Shown: positions 1 to 10,692 of the stretch, one piece after another
Position numbering within the stretch: the stretch's first letter is position 1
Layout of the letters: each line of letters begins with the position of its first letter
DNA from: Temnopleurus reevesii
Taxonomy: Eukaryota; Echinodermata; Echinoidea; Temnopleuroida; Temnopleuridae
Direction: 5' to 3'
Assembly (NCBI GenBank): GCA_036244855.1
Contig: BQKZ01000313.1
Location: 10,673-74,672 of the forward strand
DNA length: 64,000 nucleotides
Program-made: the position numbers and the translations under genes
The notes under the pieces: model-generated
What the model saw: the letters and a program-made list of their open reading frames with translations, nothing else
What the model was told of the DNA's origin: nothing
The model's database searches: none

Positions 1-199
1 GAAGTAGAGGAAGAAATAAAGACGAGTAGATACGTCTGCAAGGGTAGTGAAAAGAAAGGTTTTTAGAGCTAAAGAAATGAGGCGAGAGGAAGAAAAAAAA
101 AAGGCCACGGGGAAGAGTGCAGAGTTTGCTTTTTTTTAAATTTTTTTTTTCTTTTTTTTTTTTTTTCAATAATTATTTTATTCTCCATTCATAATAACA

Positions 200-355
200 C
201 TGCTGGGTTTTCCGATAGCCGATATTGCGATATCGGACGACGTTAAAAATCGATAAATGGCCAATGTTTACGATGTGACCCAAGCACGAGGCCAGCGCGA
301 GTGGTGAAACGAGGGTTAATTTTTACTTTTTAGGAAGAAATAAGGCGTTGATGTG
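200..355 (+). promoter_or_regulatory. candidate promoter and non-coding leader exon of YPEL5 copy 1
   Basis: This stretch is richer in CpG than its surroundings and contains a CCAAT box (261-265). A strong donor sequence (GTAAGT at 356) could splice to the acceptor at 1648. An 18-base palindrome (219-236, 7-bp arms around TGCG) lies just upstream. No TATA box is clear. The assignment is inferred from position, CpG content and the donor only; no transcript evidence can be seen. Confidence 0.35.
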
Positions 356-1648
356 GTAAGTTGACAGTGCAATATGTGAAGCTCAATTTAAACGCATACA
401 TATTGTTGTTTTACAATTGAGTCATGTGTTTGAAAGTGTTGAATATTCAATGTACCTCCATGTTTTGGCCACACAAATCGAGGACTACGGTCTACGTGCA
501 AAACTCAATGCGAATTGCGTGCCTTGTATTAAATTGCATAGCCTACCAGCTACCGTAGGTAGGGAAATATTCAGAATTGAATGAGAAACGCCTTTAAATC
601 CAAATTCATCATCATCAAATGCATACAGACAGACAGCTCGATGGCATATTGCCATTGGTTTTGCTCAGGTCTGGCTTTGCTGAAACTCTGCGCGTGTACC
701 ACTCTATTAAACTCTAAGAAAGAGAGAGGGACAGGGTTTTTATGTTTTATGAAGTCATTTGAATTTAGCAAACCAGGAGATTTTTAAGAGCCACCTCAGG
801 CTCAGTCAGGGTGCTACGTATCCAGCCGTGTCGTATGCAGGAGAGGCCTCGTTGAGTCGTTCTTTAAATGCCCCTTCGTGTGTACACCGGCGGCAGTGCC
901 GCTGGATATGAAAGTGCATGCCATTGCCTTGGGCTTGGCATTAGCGCCAAATATTTTTCACCAGTTGCCCTGTCAGGCAACCAGTCTTAAAATCACTTGC
1001 CCGAACAAAAGTTTCTCTTGCCCAAAATTGATTGTCAATACCAATCCGCAAATAGAAAATTACTTTTATAATACTTTTATAATACTGTAATTACTTGAGT
1101 TGTCCTTTTATAGGCAAGTGACAATTTCATTTACTTGCCCAACACTTAAATTTAGGTGCCCTAGGGGAAAACCTGGAGAATCAATAGCGACCAGATTGCG
1201 TGTGTGCGCCATGTAAAAATTGCGAACATCGGCAGCACAAGTCCAAAATACACCCAGGTAACCATCCATAAAACAAGTCCAAAAGCGACTCTTGATAATT
1301 ACATTTTATAAACAGAATAATGTTTTTAAATGTTATTTTCTTTCCCCTCCTTCCTTTTTTTATGAAATTTGTTTAAAATTGAATCAATTTTGGTGTTAAA
1401 AAGTGTAAACTTGAGCCAATTTTACAAATGTTTGTTGGTCGAATCTGGTGCAAAAATTATCGCAGACGCACTACCGCACGCTTCCATAGGATTGTACACA
1501 AATTGAATACATCGCGTGCATCTGGTCGCTTAATTAATTGACATTAATCTCACAAATTTATCACCATTGGCCCCTGATGTACATGTATAGATCTGTGCAG
1601 TTGCTCTTGTCTAAACTATTGATACATGTATCTCATTTGTCATTACAG

Positions 1649-1800
1649 ATTTCAGCAAGATGGGTCGTGTGTTTCTTGACCACATGGGTGGCACAAGGCT
1701 CTATTCTTGTGCCAACTGCGATTCCAATCTTACCAATCGAGCTGAACTGCTCTCAACAAGGTTTACTGGTTCCACAGGAAGAGCTTTCCTTTTCAACAAG
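1649..1800 (+). CDS. YPEL5: YPEL5 copy 1, first coding exon
   Basis: The exon starts after the acceptor ending at 1648. It has 11 untranslated bases, then the ATG at 1660, and encodes the first 47 residues including the C17/C20 zinc pair. It ends ...FNK before the donor GTTTGT at 1801. The first coding exon beginning only 11 bases before the ATG implies at least one upstream non-coding exon. Confidence 0.85.
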
Positions 1801-2411
1801 GTTTGTATTTATAAGAAGTTTTATTTTCATTTATAAATTTCTTGCAGTTCTAGAGCATGAAACTTCATTAATGAAACATTTACTTGGGGTTGGATAAAAG
1901 AAAGGTAAAATGTCTTGGCAGGCATTTTTATATTCCCTTTTTTTCTCTTTTCCTATGTTGATTGATTTATAGCGTTTTACTATCTTGTCCTTGTATCTAT
2001 AGTTCAAGTAACTTTGAAAGTATTGTGATTTCTTTGGAGAAGTTTTAGATATAATTTTTAACCCAGTTAGGCTACACAGTGTAGTTAAACCCCTCCCTCA
2101 AAGAAAGGAAAACTCTTTTTTTTTTAAATTAATTTTTGTGCTTCTTAAAAAAGTTTATTAATGCCATTCTCTTTCTTCAGGTTGTAAACCTGTCCTATAG
2201 TGACGTGCAGGACCGTATGATGATCACCGGAAGGCACATGGTACGAGATGTATTCTGTAAGAACTGTGATACCAAGCTGGGATGGATGTATGAGTTTGCT
2301 ACAGAGGACAATCAGAGATACAAGGAAGGGCGTACAATCCTGGAGAGGGCGCTGATCACTGAGAGAGATGGATTCGAAGAGCCGAACACCAGTGATACAA
2401 GCAGTAATTGA
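1660..2411 (+). CDS. YPEL5: YPEL5-like yippee zinc-binding protein, copy 1 (two coding exons)
   Basis: Coding exons 1660-1800 and 2181-2411 join in phase 0 to give 123 residues. The protein starts [11 protein letters not shown] and carries the yippee zinc motif C17-x2-C20 ... C73-x2-C76 with 52 residues between the pairs, the family spacing. The intron runs from GTTTGT at 1801 to a pyrimidine-rich tract ending CTTCAG at 2180. The start is the first ATG after an acceptor (CATTACAG, 1641-1648). Length and sequence match vertebrate YPEL5 (about 121 residues, from memory), including the GRHMVRDV and KLGW stretches, rather than YPEL1-4. YPEL5 family members are known to associate with the CTLH/GID E3 ligase and with mitotic structures; that role here is inferred from family. 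The C-terminus ([11 protein letters not shown]) differs from copy 2. A second, intronless copy lies 8.3 kb downstream in the same orientation. Confidence 0.93.
2181..2411 (+). CDS. YPEL5: YPEL5 copy 1, second coding exon
   Basis: The exon begins in phase 0 with VVNLSYSDV after acceptor CTTTCTTCAG and encodes 76 residues with the second zinc pair (VFCKNC). It ends at TGA 2409-2411. It continues directly into the 3' untranslated region. Confidence 0.92.
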   Translation, partial: VVNLSYSDVQDRMMITGRHMVRDVFCKNCDTKLGWMYEFATEDNQRYKEGRTILERALITERDGFEEPNTSDTSSN

Positions 2412-4030
2412 AGATACATGTCTCTTGAAACCGAACACCAACAAGTTGATTAACATCTACCCTCCTGTTGAAACATTTGTCTTGAAATGAAGGACTATAC
2501 CATAAAACTTCTTGCTCCTTTTTTAGACTTAAATATGCGCATGCAAGCTTTGAACATTGATTAGTGCCATATGATGGACACTTTTGAAGGGACTTTAAAA
2601 ATCATGAATCGGAAGAGTTTCAGATGCGTAGCTTTATACTGGTACAGTTGAACATGCTGTCTGGATTTGTTTGGAAATGTGTACATATTGTACATTACAC
2701 TGTACATTTGCTTAATTGTTACAGTGTTAGAAAAATGAGTCAGCAAAATGTTCCAACCATTACCCTTCAAAAAAATATGCTGTTCTGAAAATCCTCTAGG
2801 TTGTGTTTCATTAAGCTGTTTGTAGATTCTACAAATGATTTTTTACCCTTTGTTAGGTACGATCCAATGGCGGGGTGTCATTTAGTGCAGGAATGGGTCA
2901 TAAATCGTTTGGAGAGTCATGCGTTAGATCCGCAAACACTGTTTTGAGACACCACTCTGGAAGTGTGAATGAATCTGACCTACTCGCACATCTAGTCAAC
3001 AATACGTTTGGATCAGAATAGTGTGTACTCCAGATGCATTTGAAGATTTCTTTTTATATAAAATGCAAATATCAGATGATCATTGTTTATCATTTTAAAA
3101 AATTGTCTTTTTTTTGGTAAGTTTCTTTACTACTTCAAATAATGATCAGGAATGTTATTCTTAGTGATAACATTGTATTTTTATCCAAGGAACAAGCGAA
3201 GTACTTTTTACATTTCCATTTCCCCCAAAACATTTTTTGTTGTTGGTAATATTTCCATACATATTATCATGTTGGTGAAAGGATTTTTTTTTAAATATTC
3301 AACTGATTCATGTTGCAAAGTTTTCTAACATACAATTTCATATCAATATGCAATTTGTATTTGCATGTATATGTGCAGACATGTAATTCATTGACATCTG
3401 GTACTTGCTATTAGCAATTATGGCACAATGCTGGTTTTATAAGCATTCTTATTTTCACATAGCTCTTTAGATTTAACTTTGTGTGATTTTATTCTAAACA
3501 TATTTTTTTGTATGACAAAAGAAATATGTTTGAGAATACATGTATTATGTATGTAGATGAATATGAATTATTAAGTTTGATAATATTCGTATGAAGTTCT
3601 TCAGAAATTGGATGGTTTTTGTCACCAGCCACATATACACATAAATATTGTGAACAATAAAGAAATCATCATGTTCCTTCATACAACAAACCAAATTATG
3701 CTGATTCCTTTGCTCAAAGCAAAATTTTCTTTGTGAAGTCAACATGTTTTTTTTTATTCAGACAAATTTGACTTGGGATTAATTTGAGTACTTTATTATA
3801 AAATTATTTTGGAATATTTGTTTATTTTGAGGTTAAGGGCTTTTTGAGTTTTTGATTAAGTCATTTCCTAAGGATGTATGTGGTTAAAGTGAGAGGGATC
3901 AATATGCAACATGGTTATTTTACATGTTATTGTATGCATGTGAGAAGAAAAGATGGGACATAGAATTTACGTGTAACTGTTGTTCTGAATTTATTGTAAA
4001 TATATATTTTTTTATAAAAATAAAAGAAGC
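2412..4030 (+). other. 3' untranslated and downstream region of YPEL5 copy 1
   Basis: AT-rich DNA with no credible ORF. The first AATAAA after the stop is at 3656-3661, with others around 4017-4024, so a 3' UTR of about 1.2-1.6 kb is plausible. A degenerate short inverted-repeat element may occupy about 2803-2960: the left end GTGTTTCATTAAG partly matches an inverted copy near 2947-2957. Confidence 0.4.
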
Positions 4031-5939
4031 ATTAATTTAAGGTAGTTTATTACAGAAACACTTATATAACACATGTAGCAAAAGAATTCACAAAATCTTC
4101 ATGAAATAAGACTGATTTTTAAATAATTTTTTTTCTTCTTAATATATAATTCTATCTGAAAATATGAATTATTGCTTGTTAGAAACTGACCTACTTTTAG
4201 TTTTTCTGTCTGAAAAAGAGTTTTTCCAAAAAGTTTCAAGTCTATATGCTTGACATCTACTGTTATTTACCGCTGTAAATAATGAAAAACTTTGTGATTA
4301 CACTTATTATACAAATAGGTTACTGCATGTAAAAATGTAAAATTGGTCATTTCTACATTGTTTTCCTGTGTGTATATCATTATTGACTTTGATGTTGCTT
4401 GTCTTTTTACATTTCAAGATCAAGTACTGACGTATAAGAGTTACCCTTTGACATTCTCTAAGTTCATATAATAAGGTAAAGAAAGTGAGACAGGTTTTTA
4501 CGTAGGCTTTGATCAAGTGATGTCCAAGACACCGTGATTACACCTCAAGAGTTTGTAAAAGCAAAAGAGTTTTATGTAGCCAATAGTTGTGCCTTACTTT
4601 AATCAAATTATTCAAATGTGTATCTTGTGAAACTAGAATAAACCTATTGATATTGTCCATTTATGTAATTGATGGATTGAATTAGTGAAACATTTTTCAA
4701 TTATGAAAAGAAAATCTGAAAAATGCAGACATATTTGTTATATGAGTCATACATGTAACGCTGTTTAAGTTGCTAATATTTACAATGATTACTGCTTTAC
4801 AAAATATAAAAACAAAATAAATCATAATCCCTTCATCAGTTTCACATTTTCATCTATTCAACGTAAACTGTTACTTATCGAAGATTGTATTTGCTGTCAA
4901 ATTTAAATAGTTGATTTATTGTCCAGACAAATTTATAATGTTTTTACCTCATGCTTCTTTAATATAATTTTTTGTGTACAGAACTCTAGCTCTTCAAACA
5001 GAGCATTTCTAAATGTAAAGGCCTGGTTATTGCTAGCTCAACAGCAACTGAATTACATCTTTCTATTTTTCACGAGGATAGGCACACTTTAGAGGGAACT
5101 ACTATTAACAGACATAGCAAAAGAAAAACATAACATATAGCATGTTAAAGATTATTTGCGAAATAGAATTCTGTATCGTAAGTGTCTTTGGCCAATCTAA
5201 GTACGATATCACAAGCCAACAACAAATCGTATAGAGGCAGATGAATGTGTAGATGATGATTGTCAATGCTTTCCCCATTTACTGCGAAATTATAAGTTCC
5301 TTGTTGGTTTAACAGAAATTACCATATATGCTTACAGGTTGATTTAACAAACTGGCTTATTGGTTTTTAGATAATTTTCATTTTAGACAAAATATTTGTT
5401 TTGTTGTAAAAGGCTCTCAGCTTCAATGTAGTTATTCACAAGCTTCAAACCCACAAAATTGCTAATTCTTTCTGTATATACATGTTTGAATTTCTGGATA
5501 CCTTAGATTTTGCTTCTACAGATTAAATCAAATAAATGGCATTGTCCATGTTTATTGAAAAAAGTGTGACCATTTTAATTGTTTTACCTGTGTTCATAAT
5601 ACCTGTGCGATTGCTAATTTCTTTAAAGAAGATTAGAATTAATCTCCTTTAAATATACATGTAGTTTGATCTCCCAAATACCTTGATTCAAACCAAAGGT
5701 TATCTTGGTGAAATGTTTAAATTTTGTTGCTATTTCTCATTAAATCGATGCAATCACTATACTGCGCTTGATACTAGGTACTGTGTAATGATAATGATAA
5801 TAATAAGAATAGCAACAGCAATTATTTTAATAGTAACAATAATAATAGCAATCTAAATCTAAACCGTACCTTTTCAAAGCCTCTTATTCATAACTCCATC
5901 TCAAGCAGCATTCTTTTTACCTTTCCTTCAACTTTCCTT
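4031..5939. other. intergenic, nothing recognised
   Basis: AT-rich sequence with only short chance ORFs on either strand. No splice-bounded coding segment, RNA gene or clear repeat is seen apart from an AAT/ATA-rich patch at 5790-5860. Confidence 0.5.
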
Positions 5940-6035
5940 GACTACTCTCTACTCCGCCTTGAGCATCCAGCAGGATGGATTCGAAGTATTACAAATTGCA
6001 TCTTTTATTATTATTAATAATAACAACAACACTAT
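5940..6035 (+). repeat. truncated LINE/SINE 3' tail
   Basis: The segment 'ctccgccttgagcatccag', then a diverged 'gcgctatataaa'-like word and (TTA/ATT)n, looks like the 3' tail of the non-LTR/SINE group also seen at 14244-14463 and at 41516-41600. The body of the element is absent or unrecognisable. Confidence 0.4.
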
Positions 6036-6424
6036 CAGCCAAGGGAAAGTGCTTAGGGCGAAACACTTTCAATTTTCTCATATGGCAGCCAAAACGATTT
6101 GAGTGAAGAAAAATAGATTTAGGGACATCTTGTCCATGTCTTTTTGTAAATAATTTATTTTCTTCAGCATTTTGTGTAGAGTATCAAATTTACACCTTGA
6201 TCAATCTACATACTTTTGCTGGGTTTATGAACGGGCATTTGGATTATGGACTGTTCAAAGGATCCAAAGAATCCTAACATAGCAACAAGTAAACTGATGA
6301 AAACTGAATTGTGTGTTAATTCTCAAACAGTCGTTCAATACAATTCACAGCTATTGTTGTTTCATGCAAATTTTACTTGTTTGTATGCTCGTTTGCAGTT
6401 GAAGTTCAGAGCTAACACCAAATA

Positions 6425-6454
6425 TTACCTCCCCCCCCCTCCCCCCAAAAAAAA

Positions 6455-6504
<50 letters not shown>

Positions 6505-6505
6505 G
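6425..6505. repeat. C-run, A-run and (GA)n microsatellite
   Basis: A compound simple sequence: C-rich run, A run, GATA, then about 20 GA units. The reading frames across it have no coding meaning. Confidence 0.9.
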
Positions 6506-6737
6506 GAGGGAGAATTCAGTTCACAATGTTCATTTCATGCCTTTTTTTCCCCCTATTATTTATTTTTTATTTTAAACATTTTCTTAGCCAGCTTGGGAAG
6601 ACCAATAAATATATTTATATAATATTGGATGGCAATAAATGCAATATTCCCGGTATTTCATGAAATGAAGCCATCCAATATAATTATTATTATCTTTACA
6701 TATACCAGAAGGCTGGTCACTGCTTTGCGCAAGCGTA

Positions 6738-6738
6738 N
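6738..6738. other. single ambiguous base
   Basis: An isolated n inside otherwise called sequence, about 170 bases before the adapter remnant. It points to a poorly supported patch of assembly. Confidence 0.95.
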
Positions 6739-6859
6739 AAAATCGAGAATGCTTAGATGCAATTTCCTGGCATCTGAGTGAATTTGTGTAAAACCTTAAA
6801 GTGTGTAATCTATCCACTGACTCTCTGTTCCTCTTTCCCCTTTTCTTTCCCTTTTCTTT

Positions 6860-7016
6860 TTTTTTTTTTTTGCCGGACGATTAGAGGGAGGGGGGGTGCG
6901 GGGTAAGCTAGTGACTGGAGTTCAGACGTGTGCTCTTCCGATTTTTTTTTTTTTTTTTTGGCAGCCCAAGGGGGGGGGGTTAAACCCCCCTAACCCCCCC
7001 CCCCCCCGTAGATCCG
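6860..7016. other. assembly artefact with embedded Illumina adapter
   Basis: Bases 6911-6942 match the TruSeq read-2 adapter (GTGACTGGAGTTCAGACGTG and onward to CCGAT). They are bounded by T runs, G runs and C runs typical of low-quality read ends. Translation gives GVQTCALPI, a peptide known as an adapter-contamination signature in protein databases. The stretch is not biological. Confidence 0.95.
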
Positions 7017-7149
7017 CCACTGGGAAATATTGTCTAAAAATATTCAGTATTTCAAGAAAATGTCTCCCTAATATAATTGCATGTTGTTAAATTATTCGAA
7101 TCCTGTCAGATCTTTTCTGTGAATGATGACAATGTTTACATATTCTTGT

Positions 7150-7397
7150 GCATAGTAATGACCATTTAATACTACACACCCGAAAGCAGGGTCCGCGATT
7201 GGCGCGCTTTGAGGCACGTGGGTTTTGTTGTGAGCCGAAATAAAACCGATGACGTCATGTTGTGATCCGTGTATGCGGAAGTGTATTCCTTGCGATGCAG
7301 CCGACCTGAGGGATAATAATAATAAAAACACAGCTGTAATCGACACAAGATTCCAGGGCAAATTTCGTCTTGCTTGACTAAAATCTTAGTGCATCGT
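7150..7397 (+). promoter_or_regulatory. candidate promoter and leader exon of YPEL5 copy 2
   Basis: Within 60 bases there is an inverted CCAAT box (ATTGG, 7198-7202) next to GCGCGC, an E-box CACGTG (7215-7220) and a full CRE, TGACGTCA (7250-7257). The region is CpG-richer than its flanks. A consensus donor GTAAGT follows at 7398 and could splice to the acceptor ending at 10670. Open frames on the minus strand here show no family likeness. The role is inferred; a repeat origin for part of the segment is possible, because a CRE also occurs in the repeat near 15804. Confidence 0.4.
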
Positions 7398-7845
7398 GTA
7401 AGTATGTTCGTCATTTACGGACATATTGGTTGAGATATCTAAGGTTTTGTAAGAAAGTCATATTTGCAGCTATAAGAATGGAACTATATATTATTTATGC
7501 CACGAAATACGTACACCTTTTCCGTGCCAGTTGTGTGTCGAGTGCAGTATGATGGGCTGTGTGTGTGAACATGAAAAGCTAGCATAGTGACATAGTCGAG
7601 GGGTCCATCAGCTGTGATAAATGCACAGGCAGCACTGTGTGAATGATATGCTACTGCCGTTTTTGATAAAGCATACTAAAACATGTATTCATGGTTGAAT
7701 TTAATGGCTTAATATCATTTTTTTAAATGTCTAAAATTTGGGGGAATCCTCATTGAGGTTCTGTTGTCAATGTTTACTATATTAATGCCTCCTATTCGGG
7801 CTTCATTTAACATTTTACACTTTATATCATTCTCTTTTATCAAAC

Positions 7846-7882
7846 TGACATTTACATTTACATTTACATTTACATTTACATT
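7846..7882. repeat. (TTTACA)n hexanucleotide repeat
   Basis: About six head-to-tail copies of acattt/tttaca. Confidence 0.9.
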
Positions 7883-8319
7883 GTATGTTTATCTTACGTG
7901 CCCTATTAGCTGACTAATGTAAAATGTCAAATACCAGATTTAAAACGTTAATATTCATGAATCCTGGCTTGAAAGTTGGATATAATCGAACTAGTGGAGG
8001 GGGGCAGGGGGCATTCGCAAGAATTCAAATAATTTCCTAGTTCGGATGAATCAGCCCTAATTCAGTAATTGGGATAATCTTCGAGAGCAGCGAAGGGACA
8101 GAAACAGTCTGTCAGTCAGTCAGGTAGTATAAATTAAACATTTCTACAGAAAGATACAAATTTTTTACTAATGTGGATATGTTAATAGGGGATCTACATA
8201 ACTAGAATGAATGTATCATATTGTGAGAGAAATCATACTTTTGGGGGAAAAGTAATATTTTCTAACACAGATGATATGGTCAATTGTGCACCTATATCAG
8301 TTGTCAATTTGTCAAAATA

Positions 8320-8380
8320 TTCCAACATTCATAACTTTAAATTAGTTGTCTGATTTTTCTCAAAGTTTATTTTGTTCCGT
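8320..8380. repeat. partial copy of a dispersed TIR element
   Basis: The segment around 'attcataactttaaattag' and 'ttgtctgatttttctcaaag' matches, with few changes, 15880-15940 inside the larger inverted-repeat element at 15521-15988. This shows a dispersed repeat family. Confidence 0.6.
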
Positions 8381-8517
8381 TCATCTGACAATTCTGTCCT
8401 GTTGAATAAATGTTATTTTTTGATAACCCCATAAGTTTTGGGGCAATTTGGGTGGCAAAATTTAAAGAGACTGATGGATTACCCTCCAAATATGATCAAT
8501 AATGAAATAACCAAAAT

Positions 8518-8590
8518 GGGCACACACACACAGCACACACACACATACTCACACACATACAGATGCACTGCCCCCTACATGCACACACCG
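8518..8590. repeat. CA-rich microsatellite
   Basis: Imperfect (CA)n. The overlapping open frame is a simple-sequence artefact. Confidence 0.85.
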
Positions 8591-8700
8591 GATGCTAGTA
8601 ACAAATATGGTAATCAATTCTATAGCTGATAATGCTTTTTTTGTTCTTTTTTCTTTCTTGTATCAATTAACACACAGTTTGCAAATTAGATTAATTTTAG

Positions 8701-8720
8701 GTGGGGGGGGGGGGGGGGGA
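8701..8720. repeat. poly-G run
   Basis: About 18 consecutive G, interrupted once by A near the end. A possible site of sequencing error. Confidence 0.9.
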
Positions 8721-9439
8721 GGGTCAAAAAGACATACGGTGCTACTATTTATTTTTTTTAAATTTTGGACATAAATATTTTCAGAAGTTTTGCTACCAAG
8801 GCAATTTTAGATAGCATTGGCCTACTAGGGAATTTTCATATCCCTTGGGGATATTAATATTGATTGAATAGTATACAGGAGAGATTGTCATGACTTGTCT
8901 CAACTTATAAGCCATTTTTATTTAACCATACAATGGCTAAAGATTGTTTCAAAGACTATGATAAGACCTAGTAATTGAACCTTACCATCAAAATACAAGC
9001 CAATGTGTGTGTATATATAACACATAAAATTGTAAACATCTTTCAATTTTTGAAGGAGAATAGTATACAAAAGCATTGGTCCGTGTGTGTAGCTGGATCA
9101 ATATTATGATTAGCAAGCCTTGCAATCATTTCAGCATGTCATTGTACTAGGTCGATGAATGCTCTTCACATGATCATGGTGCGGTTGAGATCAATAGGAA
9201 GCTTGTTGTTAAAGGCTCTTTTGTCATCAAATCAGCTCAGGATAGTCAGTCAATCCTAGTATACTGTTAGAAGAGCCAGGCCAGGAGCAGTTAATGTTTG
9301 AAAAATTGAAGGAAATATAAATAACGTGACAAATTTACAATAACATTTTCATCATAATCATATATTAAAGAGTAAGGATATAGAAGAGTTGCTAAATGCA
9401 TTGTGAGTGTACAGAAATATTAAAAATAGCTTTGAAAAG

Positions 9440-9500
9440 TGTGTGTGCGTATGTATGTATGATAGTACACACACATATGTTTGTGTGTGTGTGTGTGATT
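9440..9500. repeat. GT/CA microsatellite
   Basis: Interrupted (GT)n with a short CACACA patch. ORFs on both strands here are artefacts. Confidence 0.85.
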
Positions 9501-10242
9501 GGTGTGGAAGTGGTCCCCCAAGCCCATTCTCAAAACTGTTCCACCCCTCCAGAAATAAGGTATTAGTTTTTTTCAATAGATTATTTACTTCCCCTTTTGA
9601 GGGACAGGAACCACACACCTGTTTGGTTCTCATGGGGTACACAGGGTGTATCATTGTACATGTAATGATATCCTATGAGTGAGAATTGAAGAGAAGAGTA
9701 TATAGCAGGACATAAGTACACTGTGATGCTAAAGTGATGCTTTAAATGTGACTCGTTCTCTTTCTCAAAGTTCAAACTTGCATGTCAACAAACTCTGCCT
9801 GTTCTTAATTTCTGTGGAGCACATTAATCTGTTTGATCTTGGACAATGTTTTGTTTAAAGATAAATTAGCAATTTCTTCACAATTAATTATTCAACCTTG
9901 AGCAGTTAAATTCCGGCTTATTCAGACTTTTGACCTTGAACAAGCTCTTTATGATATAAGGGTTCCATTGTATAATGCTTCTTCCTTGGGAATCCTATCC
10001 CACCGCTGCCACCAGTGAGCAAACACACCTCACTATCTGTGATGTAGGTCTGATATACATTGGAGATCAGAACTTTTGCTTATATATCAAATTATTACTA
10101 TAAAACCTAAGACATTAGGAGTGGATCACTGGATAACACTCATTCAGGTACAGGTACCCAAATATTTTTACTTGCAGCACTGCTCAATGAAAGTGCACGT
10201 TGGTGGGACATGGTAGGAAACTGTAAACTTTTTTCTGTCCAT

Positions 10243-10251
10243 ATGGTACAC
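10243..10251. repeat. left target-site duplication of hairpin MITE
   Basis: ATGGTACAC directly abuts the left terminus of the hairpin element. The identical nine bases abut the right terminus at 10493-10501. Confidence 0.9.
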
Positions 10252-10492
10252 TAGTCCAGTTGAGGACTGAGTGTTCTGATAGCACCCACCTCTGCATATT
10301 CACTTACACTGTACACACAGGGACTGCACTGCACTCAACCACAGAGTCCTTAGGCGCGATCAGAGGGGTATACATATTAGAGGGTTATGTAAGGACTCTC
10401 TGGTTGAGTGCAGTGCAGTCCCTGTGTGTACAGTGTAAGTGAATATGCAGAGGTGGGTGCTATATCAGAACACTCAGTCCTCAACTGGACTA
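10252..10492. mobile_element. hairpin MITE with 101-103 bp terminal inverted repeats
   Basis: The left arm (10252-10352) and the reverse complement of the right arm (10390-10492) start TAGTCCAGTTGAGGACTGAG. They differ by one 2-base indel and one or two substitutions. The central spacer is 37 bases. A perfect 9-bp direct duplication (ATGGTACAC) flanks the element. There is no coding capacity, so it is a non-autonomous DNA transposon. A 9-bp duplication with long arms fits Mutator-like, Merlin or Foldback-type elements; the superfamily cannot be fixed from one copy. It lies about 200 bases upstream of YPEL5 copy 2, in its probable leader intron. Confidence 0.9.
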
Positions 10493-10501
10493 ATGGTACA
10501 C
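10493..10501. repeat. right target-site duplication of hairpin MITE
   Basis: A second copy of ATGGTACAC, identical to 10243-10251. Confidence 0.9.
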
Positions 10502-10660
10502 ATGTAGTAGTGCCTATTTGTTTTCATTCTGATTTATAGAGTATTGAAGTGTTACACCCTTATGGCAACATAATGATAACTCATTCATCTACATATTTTA
10601 AATTTATCCTCCCCAGGTAGATTATTACTAAATTAAGTATATGTTTGTTTGTTTTTCCTA

Positions 10661-10670
10661 TTTCATCCAG
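10661..10670 (+). promoter_or_regulatory. splice acceptor upstream of YPEL5 copy 2
   Basis: TTTCATCCAG after a T-rich tract; the exon would start at 10671, 22 bases before the ATG. It matches the layout of copy 1, where the acceptor is 11 bases before the ATG, and suggests a leader intron in both genes. Confidence 0.55.
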
Positions 10671-10692
10671 GCAGGAACGTTGAGTGTGAGAC

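Larger units (their letters stand above)
7398..10670 (+). other. probable 5' UTR intron of YPEL5 copy 2
   Basis: No coding exon is seen. It contains a hexanucleotide repeat, CA/GT tracts, a G run and a copy of a dispersed repeat (8320-8380). Near its 3' end lies a complete hairpin MITE (10252-10492). Its status as an intron depends on the leader-exon call. Confidence 0.4.

Noticed and set aside
219..236. Perfect 7-bp-arm palindrome CCGATAT-TGCG-ATATCGG as a possible operator
   Set aside because: A single short palindrome in a eukaryotic promoter-like region is not evidence of a specific factor; noted only within the promoter entry.
6896..7090. Open frame with GVQTCALPI followed by poly-Phe and Pro runs
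   Set aside because: It is the translation of an Illumina adapter plus homopolymers, not a gene.
7092..7361. 89-codon minus-strand frame with a signal-peptide-like start (VFLLLLSLRSAASQG)
   Set aside because: No family likeness; it coincides with the CpG-rich putative promoter/leader of YPEL5 copy 2, and hydrophobic starts are common by chance.
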